NCBI RefSeq assembly: GCF_009829085.1
Contig: NZ_WUQY01000018.1
Span: 1 to 64,000 of the forward strand
Reading direction: 5' to 3'
Length of the DNA: 64,000 bases
Origin: Sphingobacterium bovisgrunnientis
Lineage (GTDB): Bacteria; Bacteroidota; Bacteroidia; Sphingobacteriales; Sphingobacteriaceae
The position numbers were made by a program, and so were the translations under genes. The notes beneath the pieces were generated by a model. It saw only the letters and a program-made list of their open reading frames with translations. It had not been told where the DNA came from and did not search any database. How positions within the stretch are numbered: position 1 is the stretch's first letter; each line of letters starts with the position of its first letter. Of this stretch, positions 1-9,392 are shown piece by piece.

Positions 1-250
1 ATTTTTGCAAATTAAATATAGCAATCCCTGCTATATAAATTACCGCCATTTTTTACCTTATTTGGGACGCTTCTGAATTCAAATATGTTTTTATCAGTTA
101 TTTTCGCAGGATTTGAAATGAAAGAAATAATAAATTAACTTATGTGATATAAATATCTTTAGGGGATAATTTGTAACATGTTGGTTATTTACAGTCTAAA
201 CTAGCCTTTGGGATAATAATTTGTTATATTGCGTCATATAAACATTAATT

Positions 251-1534
251 ATGAACCGTAAAAATTTTTTGAAAGCTAGTGCTTTACTAGCTACCTCAAC
301 CTTTTATGTACCAAGCATGGCATCCAATTTATTGCAGTCTAAGATCAGAGTAGGTCTAATTGGCGTTAATGGCATGGGATGGGCTAATTTGAATGCTCTT
401 CTTAAAGTAGATAACGTTGTTTGTACTGCGCTTTGTGATGTCGATGCAAACGTTTTAGCTAGAAGAAAATCAGAACTAGCTGGAAGAAATATACAAGTAA
501 AAACTTATGAAGATCACAAAAAACTTTTAAAAGATAATGTTGTTGATCTAGTAATAATCGCTACACCAGATCATTGGCATTGTATTCAATATGTAGATGC
601 AATCCGAGCTGGAAAACACGTATACGTTGAAAAACCGATAGGTAATTCAATCAAAGAATGTGAAGTAATGGTAGCAGCAGCGGCTAAATCAAATTGCATT
701 GTTCAGGTTGGTCAATGGCAACGCAGTCAGCAACATTTTAGAGATGCTATGGCGTTCGTTCATTCTGGTAAATTAGGAAAAGTACGTCTGGTTAAAGCGT
801 GGTCATATGTAGGCTGGAAAGATCCTATCATTAAAAAACCAGATACACCAGTTCCTGCAGGAGTAAATTATGACTTGTGGCTTGGTCCTGCTCAGAAAAG
901 GAATTTCAATGAAAATCGTTTTCACTTTGAATTCCGTTGGTTTTGGGATTATGCAGGTGGATTGATGACAGATTGGGGCGTGCATTTGATTGACTTCGCT
1001 TTAATAGGAATGAAAGCTTCTGTTCCTAAATCAATTGTCGCAACTGGAGGGGTATATGCTGATCCAAATACGGCTGCGGAAACACCAGATACATTGACAG
1101 CATTGTATGAATTTGATGATTTCAATATACAGTGGGAGCACGCGCTAGGTATTGAATCAGGACCTTACAGTAGAGATCACGGCGTAGCATTTATTGGTAA
1201 TAATGGAACATTGGTTGTGAATAGAGGCGGATGGGAAGTGATCCCAGATAAGAAAAAGATGGAAGCTGTACCACTTCAACCAGCTGTAGATAATGGTTTA
1301 GAATTGCATATGGTTAATTTGGTTGAAGCTATCCGTAAAAAGGATAAATCAATAATCAATGCACCAATTGAAGCTGGTAGCCATATTGCAACAATTTCTC
1401 AAATGGGTAATATAGCGTATCGTACAAGCAAAAAAATATTTTGGGATAAAGAAAAGAAAAAATTTACTGACGATGAATCAAATACATATTTAGCTGCGAA
1501 ATATCACAACGGATATGCTATTCCAACAGTATAA
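251..1534 (+). CDS. Exported Gfo/Idh/MocA family oxidoreductase
   Basis: Predicted NAD(P)-dependent sugar dehydrogenase of 427 aa. Residues 1-25 look like an export signal of the kind found on Bacteroidota periplasmic members of this family. The Rossmann nucleotide-binding turn is GVNGMG (38-43), the family hallmark EKP is at 127-129 (HVYVEKPIGN), and a DWGVHLID motif sits near 241-248. The gene leads an apparent operon with a DUF1080 hydrolase (33 bp downstream) and a second family member. The context suggests oxidation of a glycoside or disaccharide, probably at C3, before non-hydrolytic cleavage; substrate and exact position are inferred. The ATG at 251 places the signal directly at the N-terminus. 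Confidence 0.88.
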   Translation: MNRKNFLKASALLATSTFYVPSMASNLLQSKIRVGLIGVNGMGWANLNALLKVDNVVCTALCDVDANVLARRKSELAGRNIQVKTYEDHKKLLKDNVVDLVIIATPDHWHCIQYVDAIRAGKHVYVEKPIGNSIKECEVMVAAAAKSNCIVQVGQWQRSQQHFRDAMAFVHSGKLGKVRLVKAWSYVGWKDPIIKKPDTPVPAGVNYDLWLGPAQKRNFNENRFHFEFRWFWDYAGGLMTDWGVHLIDFALIGMKASVPKSIVATGGVYADPNTAAETPDTLTALYEFDDFNIQWEHALGIESGPYSRDHGVAFIGNNGTLVVNRGGWEVIPDKKKMEAVPLQPAVDNGLELHMVNLVEAIRKKDKSIINAPIEAGSHIATISQMGNIAYRTSKKIFWDKEKKKFTDDESNTYLAAKYHNGYAIPTV

Positions 1535-1567
1535 TTTTCAAACAAATAAATCTGTCTATTAGACGTT

Positions 1568-2974
1568 ATGTTAAACATACTAAAAGAAAATATAAAAATA
1601 GTTTGCGCTTCTATTGCGTTAACTGCCTTCATGTCTTCTAATATAAACGAAATAAAAGCACAAACTAAGACCAGCAAAGAAAACTGGACTAGTTTATTTG
1701 ATGGCAAAAGCCTTAAAGGTTGGAAGCCGGTAGGAGGTAAGGCTCCATATACTATTGAAAATGGAGTTATTGTAGGTACAATGACTAAAGGCACTCCAAA
1801 TTCTTTTTTGATTACAGAAAAAGAATATGGAGACTTTATTTTAGAGCTTGAAATCAAATTGGAAGGCGATAAAACCAATTCCGGCGTACAAATAAGAAGT
1901 CATTATGATCCAACTGCAAATAATGGACAAGGTCGCGTATATGGTAGACAAGTGGATGTTGATCCTACACCACGTGCTTGGACAGGGGGTATATACGATG
2001 AAGCGCGCAGAGGTTGGTTGTATCCATTAGATTTAAATGAGCCTGCAAAGTCTGCATATAAAGCAGAGCAATACAATCATATCCGAATTGAATCTATTGG
2101 CGATGAGTTGAAAACATGGATAAACAATGTTCCAGCTGCATATGTGATTGATACATTGGATGCTCGTGGAATTATTGGCTTACAAGTACATAGTATTTCG
2201 CCAGATCTAGATGGAAAAAAAGTTTATTTCAAGAATATTAAAATTCAAACAAATAACTTAAAACCTAAAGCTTTTCATAAGGACAATTATGTTGTAAATC
2301 TACAGCAAAATAAGCTTAGCCAAGCTGAACAAAATTCCGGAGTAAAATTATTGTTTGATGGAAAAACTTCTACAAACTGGAGAAGTGTATATCATCAGAA
2401 TTTCCCTGCAAAAGGTTGGGAAATTAAAGACGGTATCATCAAAGTGTTTAAATCCGATGGCGGAGAGGCTACAAATGGTGGTGATATTATCACAAAAGAT
2501 CAATTTAGTGCATTTGATTTTTCATTTGAATTTAAATTGTCTGAAGGTGCAAATAGCGGTGTTAAATATTTCGTGACATTAAAAGAAAAAACACAAGGAT
2601 CAGCCATAGGACTAGAATATCAGCTTTTGGATGATGCTAAACATCCAGATGCTAAAATGGGACGTGATGGTAATAGAACATTGGCATCATTATACGATTT
2701 GATTACATCAGATAGAAATCCGCGACCACGCAAACCGATTGGAGAGTGGAATAGGGGGCGAATAGTGGTGACCAAAGACAATACAGTAACGTATTTTCTG
2801 AATGGTTTTAAAGTGTTAAGCTTTGTGCGTGGTTCGAAAGAATTTAAGGATTTGGTAGCCATAAGTAAATATAAAGATTGGGAGAAATTTGGTGAAGCTG
2901 AAACGGGTCATATTTTGTTGCAAGATCACGGTGACGAAGTATCTTTCCGCAGTATCAAGATTAAAGAACTTTAA
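1568..2974 (+). CDS. Exported tandem DUF1080 protein (3-keto-disaccharide hydrolase family)
   Basis: 468 aa with an N-terminal hydrophobic segment (about 10-31, ending NEIKAQ) typical of exported Bacteroidota proteins. Two LamG-like DUF1080 domains follow. The first opens with WTSLFDGKSLKGW (from 40) and the second with GVKLLFDGKTSTNW (from 258). DUF1080 (Pfam PF06439) is now named for 3-keto-disaccharide hydrolases, which cleave glycosides after a dehydrogenase has oxidised C3 of the sugar. Lying between two Gfo/Idh/MocA dehydrogenases (gaps of 33 and 21 bp), it is the likely cleavage step. Two copies of the domain in one chain could mean one catalytic and one binding module; the sequence alone does not decide this. 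Confidence 0.87.
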   Translation: MLNILKENIKIVCASIALTAFMSSNINEIKAQTKTSKENWTSLFDGKSLKGWKPVGGKAPYTIENGVIVGTMTKGTPNSFLITEKEYGDFILELEIKLEGDKTNSGVQIRSHYDPTANNGQGRVYGRQVDVDPTPRAWTGGIYDEARRGWLYPLDLNEPAKSAYKAEQYNHIRIESIGDELKTWINNVPAAYVIDTLDARGIIGLQVHSISPDLDGKKVYFKNIKIQTNNLKPKAFHKDNYVVNLQQNKLSQAEQNSGVKLLFDGKTSTNWRSVYHQNFPAKGWEIKDGIIKVFKSDGGEATNGGDIITKDQFSAFDFSFEFKLSEGANSGVKYFVTLKEKTQGSAIGLEYQLLDDAKHPDAKMGRDGNRTLASLYDLITSDRNPRPRKPIGEWNRGRIVVTKDNTVTYFLNGFKVLSFVRGSKEFKDLVAISKYKDWEKFGEAETGHILLQDHGDEVSFRSIKIKEL

Positions 2975-2995
2975 ACCTTTTAATTTACGCTGATT

Positions 2996-4411
2996 ATGAA
3001 TCATTATATTTCAAGAAGAAATTTCATCTCACGCGCAGCATTAGCTGGAGGTGGAATAATTCTTTCCAACAGTTTACTTGGCAATATTCCTTTAGCTTCA
3101 GCTAATGAACGTGTAAATTTAGCTTGTATTGGCTTCGGTTTCCGCGGAGCGGAAATTATAAAAGACTTATATAAAACAGGACTCTGCAATATTGTAGCGT
3201 TGTGTGACGTAGATATGGGTGCAAAGCATACACAAGAAATTGCAAACATGTTTCCAAATGCAAAACGTTTTCAGGACTTCCGCAAGATGTTCGATGCAAT
3301 GAGTAATGAGATCGACGCCGTTTCAATTGGTACACCTGATTTTGCACACTTTCCAATGACAATGATGGCAATGGATTTGGGCAAACATGTTTACGTAGAA
3401 AAGCCGATGGCGCATACTTTTTATGAGAATGAATTAATGATGCAGAAGGCTAATAAATTCCCAAAAGTCGTTACACAGATGGGTAATCAAGGGCATTCTG
3501 AAGCAAATTACTTTCAATTCAAAGCATGGAAAGAGGCAGGAATTATCAAGGATGTGACACGCATTGATGCGCATATGAATATGCCGCGAAGATGGCATTC
3601 ATGGAATGTTAATATTAAAAATTTCCCGAATGCTGAATCAATTCCTGAGACCATGGATTGGGAACTTTGGCAGATGCATACTAAAGGGCACATGTACAAT
3701 AAGGATTTTGTCAATGGGCAATGGCGCTGTTGGTATGACTTTGGAATGGGAGCGCTAGGAGACTGGGGAGCACACATTATTGATACTGCTCATGAGTTTT
3801 TAGATTTGGGTTTACCAACAGAAGTGAATGCGGTAAAATTAGATGGACATAATGCTTTCTTCTTCCCAATGTCGACTACATTAAAATTCAAATTTCCTAA
3901 GCGTAAAGGACATCCTGCACTTGACATTAATTGGTATGACGGCCTCGATAATTTGCCACCGATACCAGAGGGATACGGCGTATCTGGTTTGGATCCCAAC
4001 ATTCCACCGCCAAGTACCGGAAATTTAGAGCCTGCAAAATTGAATCCAGGTAAAATTATCTACAGCAAAGATTTGATTTTTAAAGGTGGATCTCATGGAA
4101 GTACGTTGCAGATTATTCCTGAAGAGAAAGCCAAAGCTTTAGCTTCGAAATTGCCCGAAGTTGCAGCTACGCCATCTAATCATTTCAAAAACTTTTTGCA
4201 AGCCTGTAAAGGACTGGAAAAAACTCGTTCACCATTTTCTATTGCTGGGCCTTTGAGTCAAGTATTTTGTTTAGGTGTTATTGCACAACGATTGAATACG
4301 AATATTCAATTTGATCCAAAAACAAAAGAGATCACAAACAATGCTTTTGCAAATGCGTTATTGGTCGGACCACCGCCAGCTAAAGGTTGGGAACAATATT
4401 ATAAAGTGTAA
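2996..4411 (+). CDS. Tat-exported Gfo/Idh/MocA family oxidoreductase
   Basis: 471 aa, starting with a twin-arginine signal (SRRNFISRAAL near residues 6-16, then a small-residue hydrophobic stretch to about 36). This fits export of a folded, cofactor-loaded dehydrogenase. The nucleotide-binding region reads ACIGFGFRGAE, the EKP motif lies in HVYVEKPMAHT, and a GDWGAHIIDTAHEF motif follows. It is the last gene of the three-gene sugar operon, 21 bp after the DUF1080 gene, and a hairpin terminator lies just downstream. It differs clearly from the 427-aa paralogue at 251, so the two probably act on different positions or substrates. Expected role is oxidation or re-reduction of a keto-sugar intermediate (inference). 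Confidence 0.88.
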   Translation: MNHYISRRNFISRAALAGGGIILSNSLLGNIPLASANERVNLACIGFGFRGAEIIKDLYKTGLCNIVALCDVDMGAKHTQEIANMFPNAKRFQDFRKMFDAMSNEIDAVSIGTPDFAHFPMTMMAMDLGKHVYVEKPMAHTFYENELMMQKANKFPKVVTQMGNQGHSEANYFQFKAWKEAGIIKDVTRIDAHMNMPRRWHSWNVNIKNFPNAESIPETMDWELWQMHTKGHMYNKDFVNGQWRCWYDFGMGALGDWGAHIIDTAHEFLDLGLPTEVNAVKLDGHNAFFFPMSTTLKFKFPKRKGHPALDINWYDGLDNLPPIPEGYGVSGLDPNIPPPSTGNLEPAKLNPGKIIYSKDLIFKGGSHGSTLQIIPEEKAKALASKLPEVAATPSNHFKNFLQACKGLEKTRSPFSIAGPLSQVFCLGVIAQRLNTNIQFDPKTKEITNNAFANALLVGPPPAKGWEQYYKV

Positions 4412-4446
4412 ATCTTTAGAAAGCAATATTTAAGAATTGTATTTTC

Positions 4447-4485
4447 AAATACGGAATTGATTATAAACATTCCGTATTTATTTTA
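4447..4485 (+). terminator. Intrinsic terminator of the sugar-oxidoreductase operon
   Basis: An 11-bp perfect stem (AAATACGGAAT, 4447-4457, with its complement at 4469-4479) has an 11-nt loop and is followed by an A/T-rich tract ending TTTATTTT. Confidence 0.7.
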
Positions 4486-4633
4486 AATATATTTGTCTTA
4501 TAATTTATATTATGTTAAATAGAAAATTTCAGATCCTCTTCTGCATATTAATTTATCATCAAAATTGCATGTTTAAAACTTTAATCTTTAATTCAGGTTA
4601 TAATGGTTTATTTTGTAATCTAATAAACGCAAT

Positions 4634-5536
4634 ATGTCTACGCCACAATCACAAAAAGCAAAAAAGACAATTTACTTTAGTATCATTGGAAGTTTTGGTT
4701 TAGCTTTAATCAAGTGGTTGGCTGGATTTTTTGGTAATTCATTTGCGTTGATTGCTGACGCTATTGAATCTACATCAGATATTTTTTCTTCTATTCTTGT
4801 ATTATTGGGAATTAAATATTCTGAGCGACCGGCGGATCGAACACACCCATACGGTCATGGTCGTATAGAGCCGCTAATTACTTTCATTGTTGTCATATTT
4901 TTGGTGATTTCAGCCACGATTATTGCCCATAAAAGTCTTATCAATATTCAAACGCCACATGATGCACCAAAAGCTTGGACATTGATTGTATTAGGATTGA
5001 TCATTGTGTGGAAAGAAATCAGCTATCAAATTGTCATGAGGCGAGCAAAATCGTTAAATAGCAGTTCTTTAAAGGCTGATGCATGGCATCATCGCAGCGA
5101 TGCCATCACATCGGTAGCCGCATTTATTGGTATTTCGATGGCGTTATTACTTGGTGATGGTTATCAAGCTGCGGATGATTGGGCTGCACTATTTGCTGCT
5201 GGGTTTATTATTTACAATTGTTACCGGATTTTTAGACCTGCTTTAGGTGAGATTATGGATGAGAATCTATACGAAGATATGGTTGAAGTTATAAAGCAAA
5301 AGTCTTTAAATGTCAGTGGTTTAATCGATACAGAAAAATGTTTTGTGCGTAAAAATGGTATGTATTTTTTGGTCGATATTCACGCTATTGTTCCTGCAGA
5401 ATATACAGTAAAAGAAGGCCATGATATTGCACACAAACTTAAAGATTATTTGATGGCCGAAATGCCTGAAATCTCTAATGTGTTCGTTCATATTGAGCCG
5501 TTTAATGCAATGGTGTATGAAGCCCGTATAAAATAG
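4634..5536 (+). CDS. Cation diffusion facilitator (CDF) family transporter
   Basis: 300 aa inner-membrane divalent-cation/proton antiporter of the CDF type. Visible hallmarks: the first transmembrane region with the metal-site motif ADAIESTSDIFSS (about 37-49), the HPYGHGRIEPL loop, the second intramembrane metal motif DAWHHRSDAITS, and a cytoplasmic C-terminal ferredoxin-like domain ending HVFVHIEPF. Length is normal for the family. It stands alone, with the convergent PLP-enzyme gene ending 3 bp away. Metal preference (Zn, Fe, Mn, Co) cannot be read from the sequence; no metalloregulator is adjacent. The ATG at 4634 was preferred because the transmembrane domain starts soon after. Confidence 0.9.
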   Translation: MSTPQSQKAKKTIYFSIIGSFGLALIKWLAGFFGNSFALIADAIESTSDIFSSILVLLGIKYSERPADRTHPYGHGRIEPLITFIVVIFLVISATIIAHKSLINIQTPHDAPKAWTLIVLGLIIVWKEISYQIVMRRAKSLNSSSLKADAWHHRSDAITSVAAFIGISMALLLGDGYQAADDWAALFAAGFIIYNCYRIFRPALGEIMDENLYEDMVEVIKQKSLNVSGLIDTEKCFVRKNGMYFLVDIHAIVPAEYTVKEGHDIAHKLKDYLMAEMPEISNVFVHIEPFNAMVYEARIK

Positions 5537-5539
5537 GAT

Positions 5540-6538
5540 TTAGAAATATTGTGGATAAGCAAATATTCCAGGTATGCCGCCTGTATGAATGTAAAGCACC
5601 TTCTCTCCTTTTTTGATTACATTATTTTGGATGTCCATTATTAATCCTGTGAATGCCTTTGAAGTATACACTGGATCTAAGAAAATTCCTTCGTGTTTTG
5701 CTAAAAATTTGATGGTATCAATGTGATAATCCTCTGGTATACCATATGCGTTCCCTGCATATTGATTGGTTAAGTTTATATCAGAATTTAATAAAGTTAC
5801 GGGCGATCCGCACAAATCAAGAGCCTCATTCGCAATTTTAAGCGTATGTGCAGCTAGTTGACCTTGATCTGGCTCTACATTATAGGCTTTTATTTTCGTT
5901 TTTACATCAGACAATACATTTGCGACGATCAAACCACCATGCGTACCTCCAGAGCCTGAGGCTGTACTGATTAAATCAAATTTCAATCCGAGTTGACTTT
6001 GCTGTTTTAATATTTCAAAATAACAATCAACGTAACCTAATGTACCAATGCCATTTGATCCGCCGATTGGTATGATGTAGGGTTTCTCTCCCTCCTTTTC
6101 AAGTATTGATTTTCGCTCATCTACAGCTTTATATGCACTTGCATTATCTTGCACTTCGTGAATGGTTGTATCTACAATGTTATTAAGAATTATATTGCCG
6201 TTTTCGAAATATGATTTTTCATTTACAGGAACAGACTTTTTAAGAAAAAGCTCAATTTCAAATCCAAACATCTTGGCGGCAATTGCCGTCATGCGTGCAT
6301 GATTAGACTGTATCGCTCCGATAGTAAAAATATGAGTAGCTCCTTTCTTTTTGGCATCGCCAAGCAAATATTCCAGTTTACGAAGTTTATTTCCGCCAAA
6401 ACCGACAGAAAAAAGATCATCTCGCTTAATGTAAATATCTACTCCAAGTGTCTTACTTACACGTTGCAAGTGATGTATTGGCGATGGATTTTCAATAAGT
6501 TTTACTTTAGGGTATTTTTTTAAACTAATTCTTATCAT
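5540..6538 (-). CDS. PLP-dependent ACC deaminase/D-cysteine desulfhydrase family protein
   Basis: 332 aa from the ATG at 6538; a TTG two codons upstream is less likely. Fold-type II PLP enzyme of the ACC deaminase/D-cysteine desulfhydrase group. The N-terminal IKRDDLFSVGFGGNKLRKLEYL segment carries the Schiff-base lysine (K51), and the glycine-rich SGSGGTHGG segment is the phosphate-binding loop. Such enzymes deaminate 1-aminocyclopropane-1-carboxylate or break D-cysteine to pyruvate, ammonia and sulfide. The residues that separate the two activities were not resolved here, so D-amino-acid desulfhydrase is only the default guess. It converges on the CDF gene and is divergent from gdhA. Confidence 0.85.
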   Translation of the reverse strand: MIRISLKKYPKVKLIENPSPIHHLQRVSKTLGVDIYIKRDDLFSVGFGGNKLRKLEYLLGDAKKKGATHIFTIGAIQSNHARMTAIAAKMFGFEIELFLKKSVPVNEKSYFENGNIILNNIVDTTIHEVQDNASAYKAVDERKSILEKEGEKPYIIPIGGSNGIGTLGYVDCYFEILKQQSQLGLKFDLISTASGSGGTHGGLIVANVLSDVKTKIKAYNVEPDQGQLAAHTLKIANEALDLCGSPVTLLNSDINLTNQYAGNAYGIPEDYHIDTIKFLAKHEGIFLDPVYTSKAFTGLIMDIQNNVIKKGEKVLYIHTGGIPGIFAYPQYF

Positions 6539-6672
6539 GATCAACTATTTAGAACGAAATGCTAATTTATTTATAATTCTCATATTTTTATTCAAAAGAT
6601 TGCTTTTGCAAGTATTTTGTGACTTTGAAACAAAAATCGATCAAAATATATGGAATGATAACGTTAATATTG

Positions 6673-6680
6673 TATATTTG
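6673..6680 (+). promoter_or_regulatory. Candidate -7 promoter box for gdhA
   Basis: TATATTTG matches the Bacteroidota -7 consensus TAnnTTTG, 41 nt before the gdhA ATG. No clear TTTG -33 element sits at the expected distance, so support rests on the -7 box and on position. Confidence 0.45.
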
Positions 6681-6721
6681 TTAAATTTCACAACAAAATA
6701 ATACAAATCTATCAATAGAAA

Positions 6722-8053
6722 ATGCTAAATCTTAAAAACTTTATTGATTACGTAGAAAAACAAAATCCGCATGAGCCTGAGTTTTTGCAGGCAGTAACTG
6801 AAGTCGTAGAAGATTTGATCCCATACATCAATGAACATCATCCTGAATATGCTGATCTAAAAATTTTAGAAAGATTGGTTGAACCTGAGCGTGTGGTTTC
6901 ATTTCGTGTTGCATGGCTTGATGATCAAAACAATGTCCAAGTCAATCGAGGTTATCGCGTGCAAATGAATAGTGCAATAGGTCCTTATAAAGGCGGTTTG
7001 CGTTTCTCTCCTACAGTGAATCTTAGTATTTTAAAGTTTTTAGCATTTGAGCAGGTTTTTAAAAATGCCTTAACGAGTCTACCTATTGGTGGCGGTAAAG
7101 GTGGATCTAATTTCGATCCTAAAGGTAAGTCGAATAATGAAATTATGCGCTTCTGCCAAGCTTTTATGACTGAATTATACCGTCATATTGGTTCTGAAAC
7201 TGATGTACCTGCTGGTGATATTGGTGTTGGTGGTCGTGAGATTGGTTATTTGTTTGGGCAATACAAAAGAATTCAAAACAATTTTACAGGTGTCTTGACA
7301 GGTAAAGGTGTGCAATGGGGCGGCTCGTATATTCGTCCAGAAGCAACGGGTTATGGATTGCTGTATTTTGTCCAAAATATCTTCGAAAATGATAACGAGA
7401 TTTTAGACGGTAAAGTTGTGACAATATCAGGTGCTGGAAATGTGGCTTTTTATGCTGCGGAAAAAGCGTTGTCATTTGGTGCTAAGGTGATTACTTTGTC
7501 AAATAGTACAGGAACAATTTACGACAAAGACGGTTTCACACACGAGAAGCTTGTTCATCTTGCAAAATTAGGTCGTAATCTTTCAGAATTTCCGTTGCGC
7601 TATCCATCAGCTACATTCCATGCTGGCGAAAAGCCTTGGCAATTTGTTTGTGATATTGCTTTACCATGTGCCACACAAAATGAGTTAGATGAAGCTGATG
7701 CGTTAGAGTTGATTAAAAACGGTTGTATATGTGTTGCTGAAGGTGCGAATATGCCATCTACTGCAGAAGCAATAAAAGTGTTTCATGATGCCAAAATTGC
7801 ATACGCTCCAGGTAAGGCTGCGAATGCGGGTGGTGTCGCTGTATCTGGACTAGAAATGTCTCAAAATTCTATCGGTCAACAGTGGTCTTCTTCAAAAGTG
7901 GATGATAGATTAAAAGCCATTATGGCAAATATCTACAAAACCTGTCTTCGCTATGGTAAAGAAAAGGATGGTTACATAAACTACTTGAAAGGCGCAAATC
8001 TTGGCGGGTTTATCAAAGTAGCAGAAGCTATGAAAGCACAAGGTGTATTATAA
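6722..8053 (+). CDS. gdhA: NADP-specific glutamate dehydrogenase
   Basis: 443 aa, the usual length of hexameric bacterial GdhA, which interconverts 2-oxoglutarate plus ammonia and glutamate and is the low-affinity route of ammonia assimilation. Diagnostic parts: GPYKGGLRF (88-95), the catalytic-lysine segment LPIGGGKGGSNFDPKGKS with K126, the DVPAGDIGVGGREIG segment, and the Rossmann SGAGNVAFYAAEKA. The C-terminal ANAGGVAVSGLEMSQNS is typical of the NADP-linked subfamily; the coenzyme assignment follows from family resemblance. Monocistronic: its own promoter box lies upstream and a strong hairpin terminator follows. Confidence 0.96.
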   Translation: MLNLKNFIDYVEKQNPHEPEFLQAVTEVVEDLIPYINEHHPEYADLKILERLVEPERVVSFRVAWLDDQNNVQVNRGYRVQMNSAIGPYKGGLRFSPTVNLSILKFLAFEQVFKNALTSLPIGGGKGGSNFDPKGKSNNEIMRFCQAFMTELYRHIGSETDVPAGDIGVGGREIGYLFGQYKRIQNNFTGVLTGKGVQWGGSYIRPEATGYGLLYFVQNIFENDNEILDGKVVTISGAGNVAFYAAEKALSFGAKVITLSNSTGTIYDKDGFTHEKLVHLAKLGRNLSEFPLRYPSATFHAGEKPWQFVCDIALPCATQNELDEADALELIKNGCICVAEGANMPSTAEAIKVFHDAKIAYAPGKAANAGGVAVSGLEMSQNSIGQQWSSSKVDDRLKAIMANIYKTCLRYGKEKDGYINYLKGANLGGFIKVAEAMKAQGVL

Positions 8054-8083
8054 AGTATAGAGCATAATTAAATAAACCATATC

Positions 8084-8116
8084 AGGGAACATTCAATAGA
8101 TTGTTCCCTTTTTTAA
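8084..8116 (+). terminator. Intrinsic terminator of gdhA
   Basis: AGGGAACA (8084-8091) pairs with TGTTCCCT (8102-8109) around a 10-nt loop and is followed by TTTTTT. Confidence 0.8.
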
Positions 8117-8196
8117 TTTTTTAAGAATAGTATTTCAATAGTTGAATCGCATTAAATTTAGTTACTTTGTAACGTAATATTTAGGATAGAAAAAAC

Positions 8197-8442
8197 ATGA
8201 GAACATTAGCAGAACTGCCTCACCCCGATTGCAAGATTACAATTTTTGGTATGAACCAAAAGTACATTATTAAGTTTGAACAAGGTAATTTGGAGCAGAC
8301 ATATAAGATTGCCGAGGCTGATATCGTTGACGGTGTGAATGGTGTTTTTGAAATACTGGATGAAGAATTTGTAAATAAAGTTCTCCAAATTTTTATTACG
8401 ATGCGTACATCATTTATCGATACATATAACAAATATAATTAA
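8197..8442 (+). CDS. Small conserved hypothetical protein
   Basis: 81 aa, acidic, no signal peptide, transmembrane segment or cysteine cluster. I do not recognise a named domain. The gene is credible because it has an ATG, its own upstream spacing after the gdhA terminator, and a strong hairpin terminator 64 bp after its stop. The ORFs on the opposite strand here are overlapping shadows. The sequence (start MRTLAELPHPDCKITIFG) looks like a compact soluble domain with beta-strand character and a helical C-terminus. Function unknown. Confidence 0.7.
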   Translation: MRTLAELPHPDCKITIFGMNQKYIIKFEQGNLEQTYKIAEADIVDGVNGVFEILDEEFVNKVLQIFITMRTSFIDTYNKYN

Positions 8443-8505
8443 ATAGAATATTTAGATTGTAAAACATAATTGATTGATTATTATGTTTTTATTTAAACAA
8501 AATAC

Positions 8506-8540
8506 AGAAGACCAAATTATATTTGGTCTTCTTTGTTTAT
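8506..8540. terminator. Bidirectional terminator between convergent genes
   Basis: A perfect 12-bp stem, AGAAGACCAAAT (8506-8517) with ATTTGGTCTTCT (8521-8532), has a 3-nt loop and T/A-rich flanks. It separates the 81-aa gene (plus) from the sirtuin gene (minus). Confidence 0.75.
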
Positions 8541-8633
8541 AGCTTTTGTATAAATATGATTTTACTGAATATATTAGTCATATAAAACATCTAAAAATCT
8601 GTATAATAATACAATATATCATCAACCGAAATA

Positions 8634-9323
8634 TTATTCTGCGAATCTTTTTACCCATTTTGGCAATTCTATTGCAGCTGTACCATTTATAAGTTCATAA
8701 TTAGAATTTAAGCCCATAGAGTTTGCATTTGGGTCAATTAATGTAATCTTACAAGTACTTGGAATATCATGTATTAAATTTGCTGCTGGATATACCTGCA
8801 GGGATGTTCCAACGACTAGCAAGATATCTGCGTCTCCGGCTATCCTACTGGCTACAGCCATATTTGGAACAGCTTCACCAAACCAAACTACGTGAGGTCT
8901 CAATGCAGAACCTAATTCACACTTGTCATCCATCGAAATTTCATCGTCTTCAATTGGGTATACTAAACGAGGGTTGCGCGAAGATTGTGCCTTTGTAATC
9001 TCTCCATGAAGATGCAAAATATTTTTACTACCAGCTCGTTCATGGAGATCGTCTATATTCTGTGTAATGATATGTACATCTGCATATTTTTCCAATTCGA
9101 CTAATGCCAAATGACCCGCATTCGGCAATGCTTTGCGACACGCTGCCCTTCGTATATTATAAAATCGTTGTACTGTCTGCGGATCTCGTTGCCAAGCTTC
9201 AGGAGTAGCTACGTCTTCTATCCGATGACCTTCCCACAACCCATCCGCACCTCTGAATGTTTGCAATCCGCTTTCTGCGGAAATTCCGGCGCCTGTGAAA
9301 ACAACTATTTTCTTTTTTGACAT
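8634..9323 (-). CDS. cobB: NAD-dependent protein deacylase, Sir2 family
   Basis: 229 aa from the ATG at 9323, where MSKKKIVVFTGAGISAESG starts exactly as in CobB-type sirtuins; an upstream in-frame codon would add 17 unrelated residues. NAD-binding motifs are GAGISAESG (11-19) and TQNIDDLH (87-94). The catalytic histidine is H106 (HLHGEI). Tyr55 and Arg58 form the YxxR pair that in class III sirtuins (SIRT5/CobB) recognises succinyl- or malonyl-lysine. The small domain normally holds four zinc cysteines, but here only one Cys is visible between 107 and 150, so the zinc site appears lost. Likely role is lysine deacylation of metabolic enzymes using NAD+. Confidence 0.9.
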   Translation of the reverse strand: MSKKKIVVFTGAGISAESGLQTFRGADGLWEGHRIEDVATPEAWQRDPQTVQRFYNIRRAACRKALPNAGHLALVELEKYADVHIITQNIDDLHERAGSKNILHLHGEITKAQSSRNPRLVYPIEDDEISMDDKCELGSALRPHVVWFGEAVPNMAVASRIAGDADILLVVGTSLQVYPAANLIHDIPSTCKITLIDPNANSMGLNSNYELINGTAAIELPKWVKRFAE

Positions 9324-9392
9324 AGTATTAAAATAATAATGGTCAAAAATTAGAAATTTTCGACCATTATGCAATATGAATTGATTATTAAC

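Noticed and set aside
4512..4703. 63-aa ORF upstream of the cation efflux gene
   Set aside because: It overlaps the start of the CDF gene by 70 bp in another frame, has no recognisable domain, and its composition follows the A/T-rich intergenic DNA.
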